Assembly: GCF_039519235.1 (NCBI RefSeq)
Contig: NZ_CP154351.1
Span: 2,232,001 to 2,296,000 of the forward strand
DNA from: Micrococcus sp. 2A
GTDB taxonomy: Bacteria; Actinomycetota; Actinomycetes; Actinomycetales; Micrococcaceae
Length of the DNA stretch: 64,000 nt
Direction: 5' to 3'
Position 1 is the stretch's first letter. Each line of letters begins with the position of its first letter. This document shows, in pieces, positions 35,211-45,930 of the stretch. Below the pieces are notes generated by a model, which saw only the letters and a program-made list of their open reading frames with translations, did not search any database and had not been told where the DNA came from. The translations under genes and the position numbers were made by a program.

Positions 35211-36110
35211 TCAGGCGGTCGCCGCGGCGAGGGCGGTCAGCGGGATGCCCCGCTCCTCGCCCCAGGCCTGCCAGTGGGCGGCGTCGTGCTCCAGGAGGGC
35301 GCCCGCGAGCTGAGCGCGGACGTCCCCGTCCGGGTCCAGCCCGAGGCCCTCGAGGAGCGCGGCCGCGAAGTGCGGCTCGAGCGCGCCGACGGCCACATGG
35401 CCGTCGGCGGCCGGGTACACGCCGTAGTGGGGCGAGGCCCCGCCCAGGGGGCTGCGGCGGTCCGTCATGCGGTGACGGTTCGGCAGGGCCAGGGCGTGGG
35501 CGGCGTCGGCCAGTGCCACGACGGCGTGCCCGCCCGCCCCGTCCGCGCCGCGGGCCCACAGGAGGGCCAGGGCCGCGGAGACGGCGCGCTCGGCCCCGTG
35601 CAGGTCCGCCGCCAGGATCCGAGGCGGCGGCCCCGGCTCCAGCAGGCCCGCCTCGGCCTGGTAGTTGATGTCATGACCGGGGACGTCCGTCCGGTCCCCG
35701 GCGAAGCCCGTGACGTCCACCTGGCAGATCCGCGGGTGACGGGCGCGGACGGCGTCGGCGTCCAGGCCGAGGCGGCGCAGGGCCCCCGAGCGGTGGGACG
35801 TGAGGAACACGTCCGCCGCGGCGAGGATCCGCTCCATCTCGGCGGCCCCGTCCGGGGACTTCATGTCCACGGTGCGCACCTGCTGGGCGCGATGCAGCTC
35901 CTCGTGGAGGGCGGGCACCAGCGTGGCCACGGGGTCCCCGCCGGGCGGGAGCACGGTGACGACGTCGGCGCCCAGCTCCTGCAGGCGGGCCGCTGCGACG
36001 GGCCCGGGCAGGTTCAGGGCGATCGTCACCACGCGCACGCCGACCAGGGGGCCGGAGGCGACGGCGGCGCCCCCGGCGGCGGTCTGCGAGACGGTGTCCT
36101 GCGCGCTCAT
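35211..36110 (-). CDS. CaiB/BaiF-type CoA transferase (alpha-methylacyl-CoA racemase-like)
   Basis: 299 residues, shorter than the usual 360-400. The N-terminal Rossmann part has LPGPVAAARLQELGADVV. The aspartyl-CoA catalytic Asp is expected in PGHDINYQAEAGLL. The C-terminal HYGVYPAADGHVAVGALEPHF is typical. Enzymes of this family move CoA between acids or racemise 2-methylacyl-CoA. ATG overlaps the FadB stop by 4 bp. In this operon a role in branched-chain acyl-CoA breakdown is plausible. Confidence 0.87.
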   Translation of the reverse strand: MSAQDTVSQTAAGGAAVASGPLVGVRVVTIALNLPGPVAAARLQELGADVVTVLPPGGDPVATLVPALHEELHRAQQVRTVDMKSPDGAAEMERILAAADVFLTSHRSGALRRLGLDADAVRARHPRICQVDVTGFAGDRTDVPGHDINYQAEAGLLEPGPPPRILAADLHGAERAVSAALALLWARGADGAGGHAVVALADAAHALALPNRHRMTDRRSPLGGASPHYGVYPAADGHVAVGALEPHFAAALLEGLGLDPDGDVRAQLAGALLEHDAAHWQAWGEERGIPLTALAAATA

Positions 36111-38335
36111 ACGAGGCCCTTCCCCGAGGCGGCGCGCGCGCGCAGCCACTCGGACGGGCGGAAGCGCTCGCCGTAGGCCTCTGCGAGCTCGTCCGCGCGC
36201 GCCACGAAGTCCGCCAGCCCGTTCTCACGGTTGGTCATGAACGTGGCCGGGCCGCCGGTGTGCGGCGGGTAGCCGATGCCCAGGACGCCGCCGATGTTCG
36301 CGGACGCGGTGTCGGTCAGGACGCCGTCCTCGAAGCAGCCGGCCGTCTCGATCGCCATGCGGTAGAGGAAGCGGTCCTGGAGATCCTGCTCCGGCACGTC
36401 CACGTCCGAGGTGAAGTGCTCACGCAGACCGGGCCACAGGTGCTTGGGGCCCTCGGCCGGGTACTCGTAGAAACCGGCCCCGCGGGCACGGCCAGGGCGC
36501 TCGAACTCCTCCACCATGCGGTCCACGATTTGCTCGCCCGGCTGCACGACGCGCTCGGTGCCGGCGGCCGAGGCGGCCTTCTCCTCCTCTCGGCGCACGT
36601 GCTGCGTGAGGGTCAGCGAGACCTCGTCCAGCATGGCCAGCGGCGCACCCGGGAAGCCGGCCTGGCGCGCGGCGCGCTCGACGCGCTGCGGGTCCACGCC
36701 CTCCTCCACCATGGCGGCGGCCTCCAGCACGAGGGTGCCGAACACGCGGGAGGTGTAGAAGCCGCGGCCGTCGTTCACGAGGATCGGGACCTTGTGGATC
36801 TGCTGGACCAGGTCGTATGCGCGCTCCACGGCCTCCTGGGAGGTCTGCTCGCCACGGATGATCTCCACGAGCTGCATGCGGTCCACGGGGGAGAAGAAGT
36901 GCAGGCCGATGACGTCGGCGGCGCGCTCCCGCGGCTCCTGCAGCAGCGTGATCGGGAGGGTGGAGGTGTTGCTGCACAGCAGCGTGTCCTTCCCCACCAC
37001 CTTCTCGACCTCCGCGAACACGCCCGTCTTGAGCTCGAAGTCCTCGAAGACGGCCTCGATGACGGCGTCCACGCCGGCGAGGTCCGCGTAGTCCTCCGTG
37101 GTGCGGATGCGGCCCAGCACCTCGTCCGCGGCGGCCTGGTCCATCCGGCCCTTGGCCACGGCCTTGCCCAGCAGGTCCGCGCAGTGGGACTTGCCGCGCT
37201 CGGCGTTCTCCACCGAGACGTCCTTGAGGACCGCCTCGATGCCGTTGACGGCGAGGGCGTGGGCGATCCCGGCGCCCATCATGCCCGCGCCGAGCACGGC
37301 CACGGAGCCGACGGTGTGGCGCTCCGTGGCGCGCTCGCCGAGGGCCGCGCCGGAGCGGATGTCGCCCATGTCCGTGTGGAACGCCTGCACCATCGCCGTG
37401 GAGACCCGGCCGGTCACGAGGCTCACGAAGTAGCGGGTCTCGATCCGCAGGGCGGTGTCGAAGTCCACCTGCGCGCCCTCGACGGCCGCGGCGAGGATCG
37501 CCTTCGGCGCCGGCAGGTCCGCGCCGTGCAGCGTCTTGTGCAGCGTGGCGGGGAACGCGGGCAGGCGGGAGGCCATCGCCGGCTGCTGCGGGGAGCCGCC
37601 GGGCAGGCGGAAGCCCTTCTGGTCCCACGGCTTGACGGCGTAGGAGGGGGCGCCGAGCGCCTCGTCGGTCTCCTCCGGGCCGCCCTCCTGGGCCTTCGCC
37701 GCCGCGGCCCCCTGCTCGAGGATCCAGCGCCGCGCCGCGGGCAGCAGCTCGTCCTGCGAGGAGACGAGCTCGTCGATGACGCCCTTCTCCTTCGCCTGCG
37801 CGGGGCGGTACTGGGTGCCCTGGAGCAGCCAGTCCATCAGGGCCTTCTCCAGGCCCAGCATCCGCACGAGGCGCGTGATGCCGCCGCCGCCGGGGAGCAG
37901 GCCGAGGGTGACCTCGGGCAGGCCTACCTTGATGCGGGCGTCGTCCACGGCCACGCGGCGGTGGCACGCGAGGGCGATCTCCAGGCCGCCGCCGAGGGCG
38001 GCGCCGTTGATGGCGGCGACCACGGGCCGGCCGAGCTTCTCGAGTCGGCGCAGGACGGACTTCACGTGCTCGGTCATCGCGAAGACGTCCGCGGCCTCGT
38101 CCGGGCCGGTGGGGCCCAGCTGGTCCAGGTTGCCGCCGGCGAAGAAGGTGCTCTTCGCGCTGGTGAGGATGACGCCGGCGATCGACTCGCGCTCCTGCTC
38201 GAGCCGCTCCACGGTGGCCTCCATGGAGTCCCGCCAGAGGTCGTTCATGGTGTTGACCTTGGCGTTGGGGTCATCCATGGTCAGGGTGACGACGCCGTCG
38301 GCGTCCTGGTCCCAGGTGATCATGTTCTCAGTCAT
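36107..38335 (-). CDS. Bifunctional enoyl-CoA hydratase / 3-hydroxyacyl-CoA dehydrogenase (FadB/FadJ-like)
   Basis: 742 residues. N-terminal crotonase domain (1-200): GGNLDQL oxyanion region, AAINGAALGGGLEIALACH and GLPEVTLGLLPGGGG with both catalytic Glu. Dehydrogenase domain (about 340-520): VLGAGMMGAGIAHALAVNG, CSNTSTLPI, GLHFFSPVDRMQLVEI with the catalytic His; C-terminal domain to 742. It performs two successive beta-oxidation steps. Pairs with the thiolase gene upstream as in fadBA systems. Located 49 nt after the thiolase. Confidence 0.95.
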   Translation of the reverse strand: MTENMITWDQDADGVVTLTMDDPNAKVNTMNDLWRDSMEATVERLEQERESIAGVILTSAKSTFFAGGNLDQLGPTGPDEAADVFAMTEHVKSVLRRLEKLGRPVVAAINGAALGGGLEIALACHRRVAVDDARIKVGLPEVTLGLLPGGGGITRLVRMLGLEKALMDWLLQGTQYRPAQAKEKGVIDELVSSQDELLPAARRWILEQGAAAAKAQEGGPEETDEALGAPSYAVKPWDQKGFRLPGGSPQQPAMASRLPAFPATLHKTLHGADLPAPKAILAAAVEGAQVDFDTALRIETRYFVSLVTGRVSTAMVQAFHTDMGDIRSGAALGERATERHTVGSVAVLGAGMMGAGIAHALAVNGIEAVLKDVSVENAERGKSHCADLLGKAVAKGRMDQAAADEVLGRIRTTEDYADLAGVDAVIEAVFEDFELKTGVFAEVEKVVGKDTLLCSNTSTLPITLLQEPRERAADVIGLHFFSPVDRMQLVEIIRGEQTSQEAVERAYDLVQQIHKVPILVNDGRGFYTSRVFGTLVLEAAAMVEEGVDPQRVERAARQAGFPGAPLAMLDEVSLTLTQHVRREEEKAASAAGTERVVQPGEQIVDRMVEEFERPGRARGAGFYEYPAEGPKHLWPGLREHFTSDVDVPEQDLQDRFLYRMAIETAGCFEDGVLTDTASANIGGVLGIGYPPHTGGPATFMTNRENGLADFVARADELAEAYGERFRPSEWLRARAASGKGLV

Positions 38336-38384
38336 GGCTGCTGTGCTCTCTCTGCCGTCGGGCGGAACTCGGGGTCGGAGGCGC

Positions 38385-39599
38385 TCAGACGCGCTCGACG
38401 ATGGTGGCGACGCCCATGCCTGCGCCGATGCAGAGGGTGGCGATGCCGGTCTGCAGGTCGCGGCGCTCGAGCTCGTCCACCAGGGTGCCCAGGATCATGG
38501 CGCCGGTGGCGCCGAGCGGGTGGCCCATGGCGATCGCGCCGCCGTTGACGTTGGTCTGCTCCTCGCTCCAGCCCAGGTCCCGCATCAGCTGGAGGGGCAC
38601 GGCCGCGAACGCCTCGTTGATCTCCACGAGGTCGATGTCGCCCGCGGTCATCCCGGCGACGTCGAGGGCCTTGCGGCAGGCCGGCGTCGGACCGGTGAGC
38701 ATGATGGTGGGCTCGGAGCCGACGACGGCGGCAGAGACGATGCGGGCGCGCGGCGTCAGGCCGGCACGGCGGCCCGACTCCTCGCTGCCCACGAGGGTCA
38801 GCGCGGCGCCGTCCACGATGCCGGAGGCGTTGCCCGGGTGGTGGACGTGGTGGATCTGGTCCACGTCCGTGTAGCGGTCGAGCGCGACGGCGTCGAAGCC
38901 GGCCTGCTCCCCCATCGCGGCGAAGGAGGGCTTCAGCCCGGCCAGGATCTCGAGCGAGGAGTTCGGTCGGATGGTCTCGTCCCGGTCCAGGACGGTCAGC
39001 CCGTTGATGTCCTTCACGGGGATGACGGACTTGTCGAAGCGGCCCTCGGCCCACGCCTGGGCGGCGCGGTGGTGGCTCTGGACGGCGAAGCGGTCCAGGT
39101 CCTCCCGGGTGAAGCCCTGGCGGGTGGCGATGAGGTCCGCCGAGATGCCCTGCGGCACGAAGTGCAGCGCCAGCGCGGTGGCCGGGTCCGTGGCCCACGC
39201 GCCGCCGTCGGAGCCCATGGGGACGCGGGACATGGACTCCACGCCGCCGGCGATCAGCATCTCCTCCCAGCCGGAGCGGATGCGGGCCGCCGCCTGGTTG
39301 ACGGCCTCGAGGCCGGAGCCGCAGAAGCGGTTGAGCTGCACGCCGGCCACGTTCTCCGGCATGCCGGCCTTGAGGGCGGCCACGCGGGCGATGTCCGCGC
39401 CCTGGTCCCCCACCGGGCTGACGACGCCGAGCACGACGTCCTCGACGGTGGCGGGGTCCCACTCGGGGTGGCGCTCGCGGAGCGCGTCGAAGAGGCCGCC
39501 CAGGAGATCGATCGGCTTGACCTCGTGGAGGGAGCCGGTGGGCTTGCCGAGTCCGCGGGGGGTGCGGACGGCGTCGAAGAGGTAGGCGTCCCGGGTCAC
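38385..39599 (-). CDS. Acetyl-CoA C-acyltransferase (FadA-like thiolase)
   Basis: 404 residues. Nucleophile Cys in [14 protein letters not shown] near residue 94; [14 protein letters not shown]; catalytic His in [16 protein letters not shown]; second Cys in [12 protein letters not shown]. It releases acetyl-CoA in each beta-oxidation round. GTG start with AAGGAG 8 nt upstream. It precedes the FadB-like gene in the operon. Confidence 0.95.
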   Translation of the reverse strand: MTRDAYLFDAVRTPRGLGKPTGSLHEVKPIDLLGGLFDALRERHPEWDPATVEDVVLGVVSPVGDQGADIARVAALKAGMPENVAGVQLNRFCGSGLEAVNQAAARIRSGWEEMLIAGGVESMSRVPMGSDGGAWATDPATALALHFVPQGISADLIATRQGFTREDLDRFAVQSHHRAAQAWAEGRFDKSVIPVKDINGLTVLDRDETIRPNSSLEILAGLKPSFAAMGEQAGFDAVALDRYTDVDQIHHVHHPGNASGIVDGAALTLVGSEESGRRAGLTPRARIVSAAVVGSEPTIMLTGPTPACRKALDVAGMTAGDIDLVEINEAFAAVPLQLMRDLGWSEEQTNVNGGAIAMGHPLGATGAMILGTLVDELERRDLQTGIATLCIGAGMGVATIVERV

Positions 39600-39693
39600 G
39601 GGGATCTCCTTCGGTGTGGGGGGTCAGTGGGTTCGGATGTTCGGGGGGTCTGCGGGTCTGGGGCGGTCTCGGCGGGGCCGCCGGGGCCGCGCG

Positions 39694-41397
<1,704 letters not shown>

Positions 41398-41449
41398 GGT
41401 GATCCTCACGATCCGTGGCGTGCGTGCTCGTCGTCACACGTTCTGGCAT

Positions 41450-41466
41450 CAGTGAATCATTCATTG
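41450..41466. promoter_or_regulatory. Candidate TetR operator between fatty-acid operon and its regulator
   Basis: Imperfect palindrome CAGTGAATCATTCATTG with a perfect core TGAAT-C-ATTCA. It lies 53 nt before the synthetase ATG and 42 nt before the TetR start, in the classical divergent-regulator position. Confidence 0.6.
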
Positions 41467-41508
41467 CACGATCGCACAACACCCTCCTCGATCCGCTAGC
41501 CTTGCGCG

Positions 41509-42132
41509 GTGAACACGGCCAGACCCCTCACCCGCGAGGACCTCTCCTCCGCCGCCCGCCTCCGCCTGAGCGCCCTCGAGCTGTACGCGGAGCGGGGCGA
41601 GCACGCGACGAGCGTCCGGGACGTCGGCAAGAACGCGGGCGTGGCGCCCGGGCTTGTCCGGCACCACTTCGGCAGCAAGGACGGCCTGACCCGCGCGGTG
41701 GACGACGACATCATCGACCTCGTCCGCGCGACCCTCGAGGCGGTCCCCCTGGAGGGCACGCCGCTCGAGATCTCCGCGGCCCGCGACGCGGCGTTCCAGG
41801 AGCTGCTCCGTGAACGCCCCCTCATCGGCGGCTACCTGGCGCAGGCCCTCACGGCGCCGCGCGCCTCGGGCGAGAGCCTCCTGGACCGGCTGGTGGACCT
41901 CTCCGTGGAGCAGACGCGCCAGCTGATCGACCGCGGCCTGGACCCTCGCCGCGGGCTGCGCGCCTCGGTGTTCACCACAGTGGTCCGGCAGGTCACGCTG
42001 TTCGTGGTGATCCCCGCGGCCGAACGGGTGTGGGAGCGGCTCGGCGGCACGCTGGAGGGGGCGTCCGCCGACGCCGCGATGCCGGCCGTGCGCGTCGTCG
42101 TCGACGCCGCCCGGGATCAGGACGCACGCTGA
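41509..42132 (+). CDS. TetR-family regulator of the fatty-acid operon
   Basis: 207 residues. HTH near 15-58: AARLRLSALELYAERGEHATSVRD, then VGKNAGVAPGLVRHHFGSKDGL. C-terminal effector domain helical. GTG start with -10 box TAGCCT 6 nt upstream, so leaderless. Divergent from the acyl-CoA synthetase operon, which it probably represses until acyl-CoA is present (by analogy with FadR-type TetR regulators). Confidence 0.87.
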   Translation: MNTARPLTREDLSSAARLRLSALELYAERGEHATSVRDVGKNAGVAPGLVRHHFGSKDGLTRAVDDDIIDLVRATLEAVPLEGTPLEISAARDAAFQELLRERPLIGGYLAQALTAPRASGESLLDRLVDLSVEQTRQLIDRGLDPRRGLRASVFTTVVRQVTLFVVIPAAERVWERLGGTLEGASADAAMPAVRVVVDAARDQDAR

Positions 42133-42208
42133 GGCGGATGCCTCCCGCTGCGCGTGCGGAGCGGCCTCCGAACTGAGGAGCGCCCGAGAGGCCGCGTAGC
42201 CTGACCGC

Positions 42209-42664
42209 ATGATCAGCACCCCGCGGCCCGGCGTCCGCCCCACCACCTCCGACGACGGACCCCACCGCCAGCTCGACCAGCGGGCCTCGCCGGCACTGCG
42301 GGGTGAGCTGACGGCCCGCGTGTTCGCGCTCGACGGCGTGGTCGAGGGCCACAGCCAGGTCTCGCCGGCGTCGTCGCGCGGGGTGTTCCTCGCCGACATC
42401 GACGTGGAGCGGGCACCCGAGACGAACCTCGCCCCCGGCCGTCGCCTCGAGCCGGTGCACCTGCACGGCGTGGCCGACACCTCCGTGCACCTCGTGCTTC
42501 CGGCCGAGCGCGGAAGGCGGCTCGTGGAGCTCGGCTGGGCGGAGCCGCATCAGTACGCCGGCCACGGCACGGAGTTCATGGTCTACGGGCCGCGGGACGA
42601 GGTGGAGCTGGCCGTCGTCGTCGGGATCGTGGAGGAGGCGCTGGCGTTCGCGCGGGGCGCCTGA
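42209..42664 (+). CDS. Luciferase-domain (DUF5519-like) protein
   Basis: 151 residues. GVVEGHSQVSPASSRGVFLAD, HLHGVADTSVHLVLP and VELGWAEPHQYAG...MVYGPRDEVELAVVVGIV match the small family annotated after the luciferase C-terminal domain. No enzymatic function is established for it. -10 box TAGCCT at 42197-42202 lies 6 nt before the ATG. Monocistronic, convergent with the next gene. Confidence 0.72.
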   Translation: MISTPRPGVRPTTSDDGPHRQLDQRASPALRGELTARVFALDGVVEGHSQVSPASSRGVFLADIDVERAPETNLAPGRRLEPVHLHGVADTSVHLVLPAERGRRLVELGWAEPHQYAGHGTEFMVYGPRDEVELAVVVGIVEEALAFARGA

Positions 42665-42743
42665 CCGGCTCACCCCGTTCCGCGCCCTCCCGGACGGCGG
42701 CGTCGATGCTCAGCGAGGTGCGCCTGCCTCTGCTGCCAGTGCA

Positions 42744-43391
42744 TCACAGGGGCCACTGCTCGAGCTCGTCGGAGATCCGGACGCTCAGTCCGGACACGCG
42801 GCCCCTCGGACCGATGAGCACGTGCACCACGGGGTCCGTGTCCTCCCCGGACACCACACCGCGCACGACGACAGCCCGGCGCCGCCCCGCGCGGACCTCG
42901 CCGCCGGGTGCCGATGCGTCGTCCAGCGACCCGGCCGCACTCAGCAGCTCGCCCGCGAGGTCGTGCACGCCCGTGACCCGCGCGTCCCCCAGGGGGCCGG
43001 CGAGGTCCTCCACCTCGAGCATGACCCGGCGCAGCGCGGACTGCGGCAGGCCCGCGCGCGCGGTGCTGGTCATGTGCGCGTGGACGGCCGCGACGTCGCC
43101 GCGCAGCCACGCGGCCACGGCCCCCATCGCGGTGGCGCGGGCCTCGGCCCACGGGTCACCCGGGGAGGTGCGGCAGCCGCGGCCGGGGCCCGTGCCGACG
43201 TCGTCGTCGGCCAGGGCGGGCGCGGAGTGGAAGCGACGGTGGGCGGCCTGACGCGTGACGCCGAGCGCCTCGGCGACCTGCGCCCAGCTCCACCCGTCCG
43301 ACCGCGCGGCCTGGACGGCGGCGTGCAGACGGCGCTCGGCGGCGGCCTGGTCACGCAGCGCTGCGGCGATCAGGTCATGCGGGTCGGGCAT
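42744..43391 (-). CDS. HTH protein with C-terminal DUF3887-like domain
   Basis: 215 residues. Residues 25-55 form an HTH: DGWSWAQVAEALGVTRQAAHRRF. Residues 85-215 (VHAHMTSTARAGLPQSALRRVMLEVEDLAGPLG...DPVVHVLIGPRGRVSGLSVR) look like the small ligand-binding DUF3887 fold. A regulator is likely; target unknown. The start overlaps the preceding membrane-protein gene by 17 bp, so the two form an operon. Confidence 0.68.
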   Translation of the reverse strand: MPDPHDLIAAALRDQAAAERRLHAAVQAARSDGWSWAQVAEALGVTRQAAHRRFHSAPALADDDVGTGPGRGCRTSPGDPWAEARATAMGAVAAWLRGDVAAVHAHMTSTARAGLPQSALRRVMLEVEDLAGPLGDARVTGVHDLAGELLSAAGSLDDASAPGGEVRAGRRRAVVVRGVVSGEDTDPVVHVLIGPRGRVSGLSVRISDELEQWPL

Positions 43392-43758
43392 CCTCCGATG
43401 ATGCCCCATCCGCGCCGTTGCCCGGCACCGGGACGAGCGCACCGACGAGGCACGCCGCGATGATGCCGATGATCGCGGGCACCCCGCCGTCGAACAGGTC
43501 CAGCAGGAGGCTCACGGCGACCGCCGCCCCCGCCACGAGGAGCTGCACCGCCTTCGGGCCGTCCCACCGGGACTGCCAGCCGCCGAAGAGGGTGCCACCG
43601 TAGGGACTGCCGGACTGGAACAGGGGGGCACACCACGCGCCGACGAGGCAGACCAGGCCGGAGATCAGGCCCACAAGCCATGTGCTGGCGTCCGTCAGCA
43701 CGGTGACGAGGAGGATCAGGAGGACGACGACCGCGGAGGAGATCAGGGACTTGCTCAT
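43375..43758 (-). CDS. Small membrane protein, unknown function
   Basis: 127 residues with four hydrophobic stretches: LISSAVVVLLILLVTVLT, STWLVGLISGLVCLVGAW, AVQLLVAGAAVAVSLLL and VPAIIGIIAACLVGALV. No family recognised. Promoter TTGACA (minus 43793-43788), 17 nt, GAGGCT, then 6 nt to the ATG, so leaderless. Overlaps the HTH gene by 17 bp. Confidence 0.7.
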   Translation of the reverse strand: MSKSLISSAVVVLLILLVTVLTDASTWLVGLISGLVCLVGAWCAPLFQSGSPYGGTLFGGWQSRWDGPKAVQLLVAGAAVAVSLLLDLFDGGVPAIIGIIAACLVGALVPVPGNGADGASSEDARPA

Positions 43759-43847
43759 GGATTCAGCCTCGAGCACGGGAACGCACGTGTCAATGCCGTG
43801 CTGACACATCGGGCCTGGCGCACCGAGCCCATCCGCGCCAGACGCCT

Positions 43848-43910
43848 GACTCGCCGGACTCGCCGGACTCGCCGAACTCCCCGGACTCGCCGGACTCGCC
43901 GGACTCGCCG
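43848..43910. repeat. Tandem 9-bp repeat, 7 units
   Basis: Unit GACTCGCCG repeated seven times; the fourth copy is AACTCCCCG. It lies in the gap between the small membrane protein gene and the biotin ECF operon. Confidence 0.85.
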
Positions 43911-43924
43911 ACCTCCTCCCAGAG

Positions 43925-43973
43925 TGGTCGCAACACGCCGTCTGCCGAAGTTCGACACGGCGTGTTGCGACCA
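43925..43973. terminator. Palindrome H3 (17-bp perfect arms) after the biotin ECF genes
   Basis: Arms TGGTCGCAACACGCCGT and complement, with a 15-nt loop that holds a small nested CGAA-G-TTCG hairpin. It lies 13 nt after the EcfT stop, so termination is likely. The arm shares GTCG and ACACGCCG with palindrome H1. Confidence 0.75.
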
Positions 43974-43986
43974 GGCTGGCGCGCCC

Positions 43987-44622
43987 CTACTCCACCCCGC
44001 GGGCCGCGAGCGCATCCCCGACGTCGTCGGCGTGCTTGAGGGAGAGCACCAGCAGCGGCAGGATCCACGCCCACGGGGCCATCCTCACGCCGCGGCTGGC
44101 CTGCGCGTGGCGCACCTGCTCGGCCAACCCGCGCAGGTGACCGATCGAGCTGAGCACCAGGCCCATCGCCAGCCCCACGCGCTCCGGCCGGAACCCCGCC
44201 CGCGCGAGCTTCGGGCCGAGCCACGGAATGCGGTTCACAGGCCCCAGCGCGGCCTCGGCCACCCCCACCATGTCCGCGATCCGCGTGGTGCGGGTGAGGA
44301 TCTGCGCCGTCAGCACCACGCCGAGCACGCGGGTCACCATGAGGGCGGCGGAGAGGAGGTCCCCGAAGATCCACTGCGCGGCGAAGAGGAACGCGTAGAA
44401 GATCCAGAGCCCGCGCAGATCGCGACCGAGCATCCCCAGCCCGCGGCGCGCGCCGAAGCCCACGGTGTAGGCCAGCCCGGCCCCGACGACGGCGGCGCCC
44501 GCCGTCCACACGGTCGGCGGCAGGAGCGTGAGCCCCAGGACCCACACCGCGAGCAGCGCGACCTTGAGGCCGGCCGGGCAGCGGTGCAGGGGCGAGTCGC
44601 CGGCGACGTAGAGCGAGATCAC
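43987..44622 (-). CDS. Energy-coupling factor transmembrane protein (EcfT/BioN)
   Basis: 211 residues with about five membrane segments. The coupling motif RHAQASRGV (Ala-Arg-Gly-type helix contacting the ATPase) is near residue 180. It is the T component that links the ATPase to substrate-binding BioY. The ATG overlaps the ATPase stop by 4 bp. Short for EcfT, as in BioN of BioMNY. Confidence 0.87.
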   Translation of the reverse strand: MISLYVAGDSPLHRCPAGLKVALLAVWVLGLTLLPPTVWTAGAAVVGAGLAYTVGFGARRGLGMLGRDLRGLWIFYAFLFAAQWIFGDLLSAALMVTRVLGVVLTAQILTRTTRIADMVGVAEAALGPVNRIPWLGPKLARAGFRPERVGLAMGLVLSSIGHLRGLAEQVRHAQASRGVRMAPWAWILPLLVLSLKHADDVGDALAARGVE

Positions 44623-45395
44623 GCGCCGAACTCCGCGGCCACGGCCTCGTCGAGGAAGGCCTCGTACGCGCCGATCACGTCCCCGGCCGGGCCGACCTCA
44701 CGCACGCGGCCGTCGTGGATCCACACGGCCTCGTCGCACCGGCGGGCCAGCTCGAGGTCATGGGTGACGAGCAGCAGCTGGAAGTCCCGTGCCGCGAGCA
44801 GGCGCTCGGCGATGATCCGCCGGTGCCGGCCGTCGAGCAGGGAGGTCGGCTCGTCCGCGATCACCAGCGACGGCGACGCCGCCATCACGGAGCACATCGC
44901 AAGCCGCTGCGCCTGGCCGCTCGAGAGCGCGAGGCAGGGCCGGTCCGCGATCTCGGCGAGCCGGTGCTCGGCCAGCGCCGCGTCCACGCGCGCGGTGACC
45001 TCAGCCCTGCCGAGGCGGGCGCCGTCGTCGTGCCGCAGGGACTTCACGGTGAGCTCCACGTCCTCGCGGACGGTCGGCATGATGGCCTGCGCGGCCGGAT
45101 TGGCGAACACCATGCCCACGGTGCGCCGCAGCCCCTTCACGTCCCGGACGGCGTCCACGCCGTGCACGGTGACCTCCCCCGCCGCGACGTCGGCCAGGCC
45201 CGCGATCGCCCGGGCCAGCGTGGACTTGCCGGATCCGTTCTCCCCCACCACGGCGACGCGCGGGGCGCGGAGCGTGAGCGTCACGTCCTCGAGGAGCGTG
45301 ACGACGCCGTCGGGCCCGTCCGCCTCGGCACGGACGCCGTCCAGGGCGAGGACGCGCTCCGGAGCGCCGGCCGAGTGCCGTGTCATCTGCCGCAT
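44619..45395 (-). CDS. ECF transporter ATPase (BioM/CbiO-like)
   Basis: 258 residues. Walker A GENGSGKSTLARAIAG, Q-loop region GMVFANPAAQAIM (Asn replaces the usual Gln before PAAQ), ABC signature LSSGQAQRLAMCSV, Walker B SLVIADEPTSLLD, and His switch LLVTHD. It powers biotin uptake with EcfT and BioY. AGGAG precedes the ATG. Operon with ecfT; bioY lies nearby on the same strand, separated by an opposite-strand thioesterase gene. Confidence 0.9.
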   Translation of the reverse strand: MRQMTRHSAGAPERVLALDGVRAEADGPDGVVTLLEDVTLTLRAPRVAVVGENGSGKSTLARAIAGLADVAAGEVTVHGVDAVRDVKGLRRTVGMVFANPAAQAIMPTVREDVELTVKSLRHDDGARLGRAEVTARVDAALAEHRLAEIADRPCLALSSGQAQRLAMCSVMAASPSLVIADEPTSLLDGRHRRIIAERLLAARDFQLLLVTHDLELARRCDEAVWIHDGRVREVGPAGDVIGAYEAFLDEAVAAEFGA

Positions 45396-45434
45396 GCTCT
45401 TCTCCTGACTCCTCCCACGCCCTAACGTGGGCGA

Positions 45435-45893
45435 ATGGACACCACTGACGCCGCCACCCCCTCCGCCGACCATGCCGCGCACTCCGACGACGTCACCTAC
45501 CGCACCCGTAAGTGGGTCAAACCTGAGGACCTGAACGCCAACGGAACGCTCTTCGGCGGATCGCTGCTGCGCTGGATCGACGAGGAGGCCGCGATCTACG
45601 CCATCATCCAGCTCGGCAACCCGCGCTCCGTGACGAAGCTGATCTCCGAGATCAACTTCCGCTCCTCCGCGGAGCAGGGCGACATGATCGAGATGGGCCT
45701 GCGCGCCGTGGAGTTCGGGCGCACCTCGCTGACCATGCGCGCCAAGGTCCGCAACATCATCACCGGCGAGGTGATCCTCACGATCGACAAGATCGTGTTC
45801 GTCTCTCTCGACGAGGAGGGCCGCCCCGAGCCGCACGGCTACACCGACATCACGCTCGACCGGGACCGGCTGCCGTACGGCATGAACCGCTGA
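45435..45893 (+). CDS. Acyl-CoA thioesterase, YciA-like hot-dog
   Basis: 152 residues. NANGTLFGGSLLRWIDEEAAIYA is the YciA/BACH core with the catalytic Asn and Asp. SVTKLISEINFRSSAEQGDMIE follows. It hydrolyses acyl-CoA esters. -10 box TAACGT at 45423-45428 is 6 nt before the ATG. It sits between the bioM-type and bioY genes on the opposite strand. Confidence 0.87.
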   Translation: MDTTDAATPSADHAAHSDDVTYRTRKWVKPEDLNANGTLFGGSLLRWIDEEAAIYAIIQLGNPRSVTKLISEINFRSSAEQGDMIEMGLRAVEFGRTSLTMRAKVRNIITGEVILTIDKIVFVSLDEEGRPEPHGYTDITLDRDRLPYGMNR

Positions 45894-45902
45894 GGCGGGG
45901 CC

Positions 45903-45930
45903 GCGGGCGCCGGGCACGCCCGGCGCCCGC
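45903..45930. terminator. Bidirectional terminator between thioesterase and bioY
   Basis: A 12-bp perfect stem GCGGGCGCCGGG with a 4-nt loop between convergent genes. Confidence 0.8.

Noticed and set aside
41509..42132. This TetR as regulator of paaZ
   Set aside because: It is divergent from the fatty-acid operon with its own palindrome; the TetR at 12253-12882 beside paaK is the better PaaR candidate.
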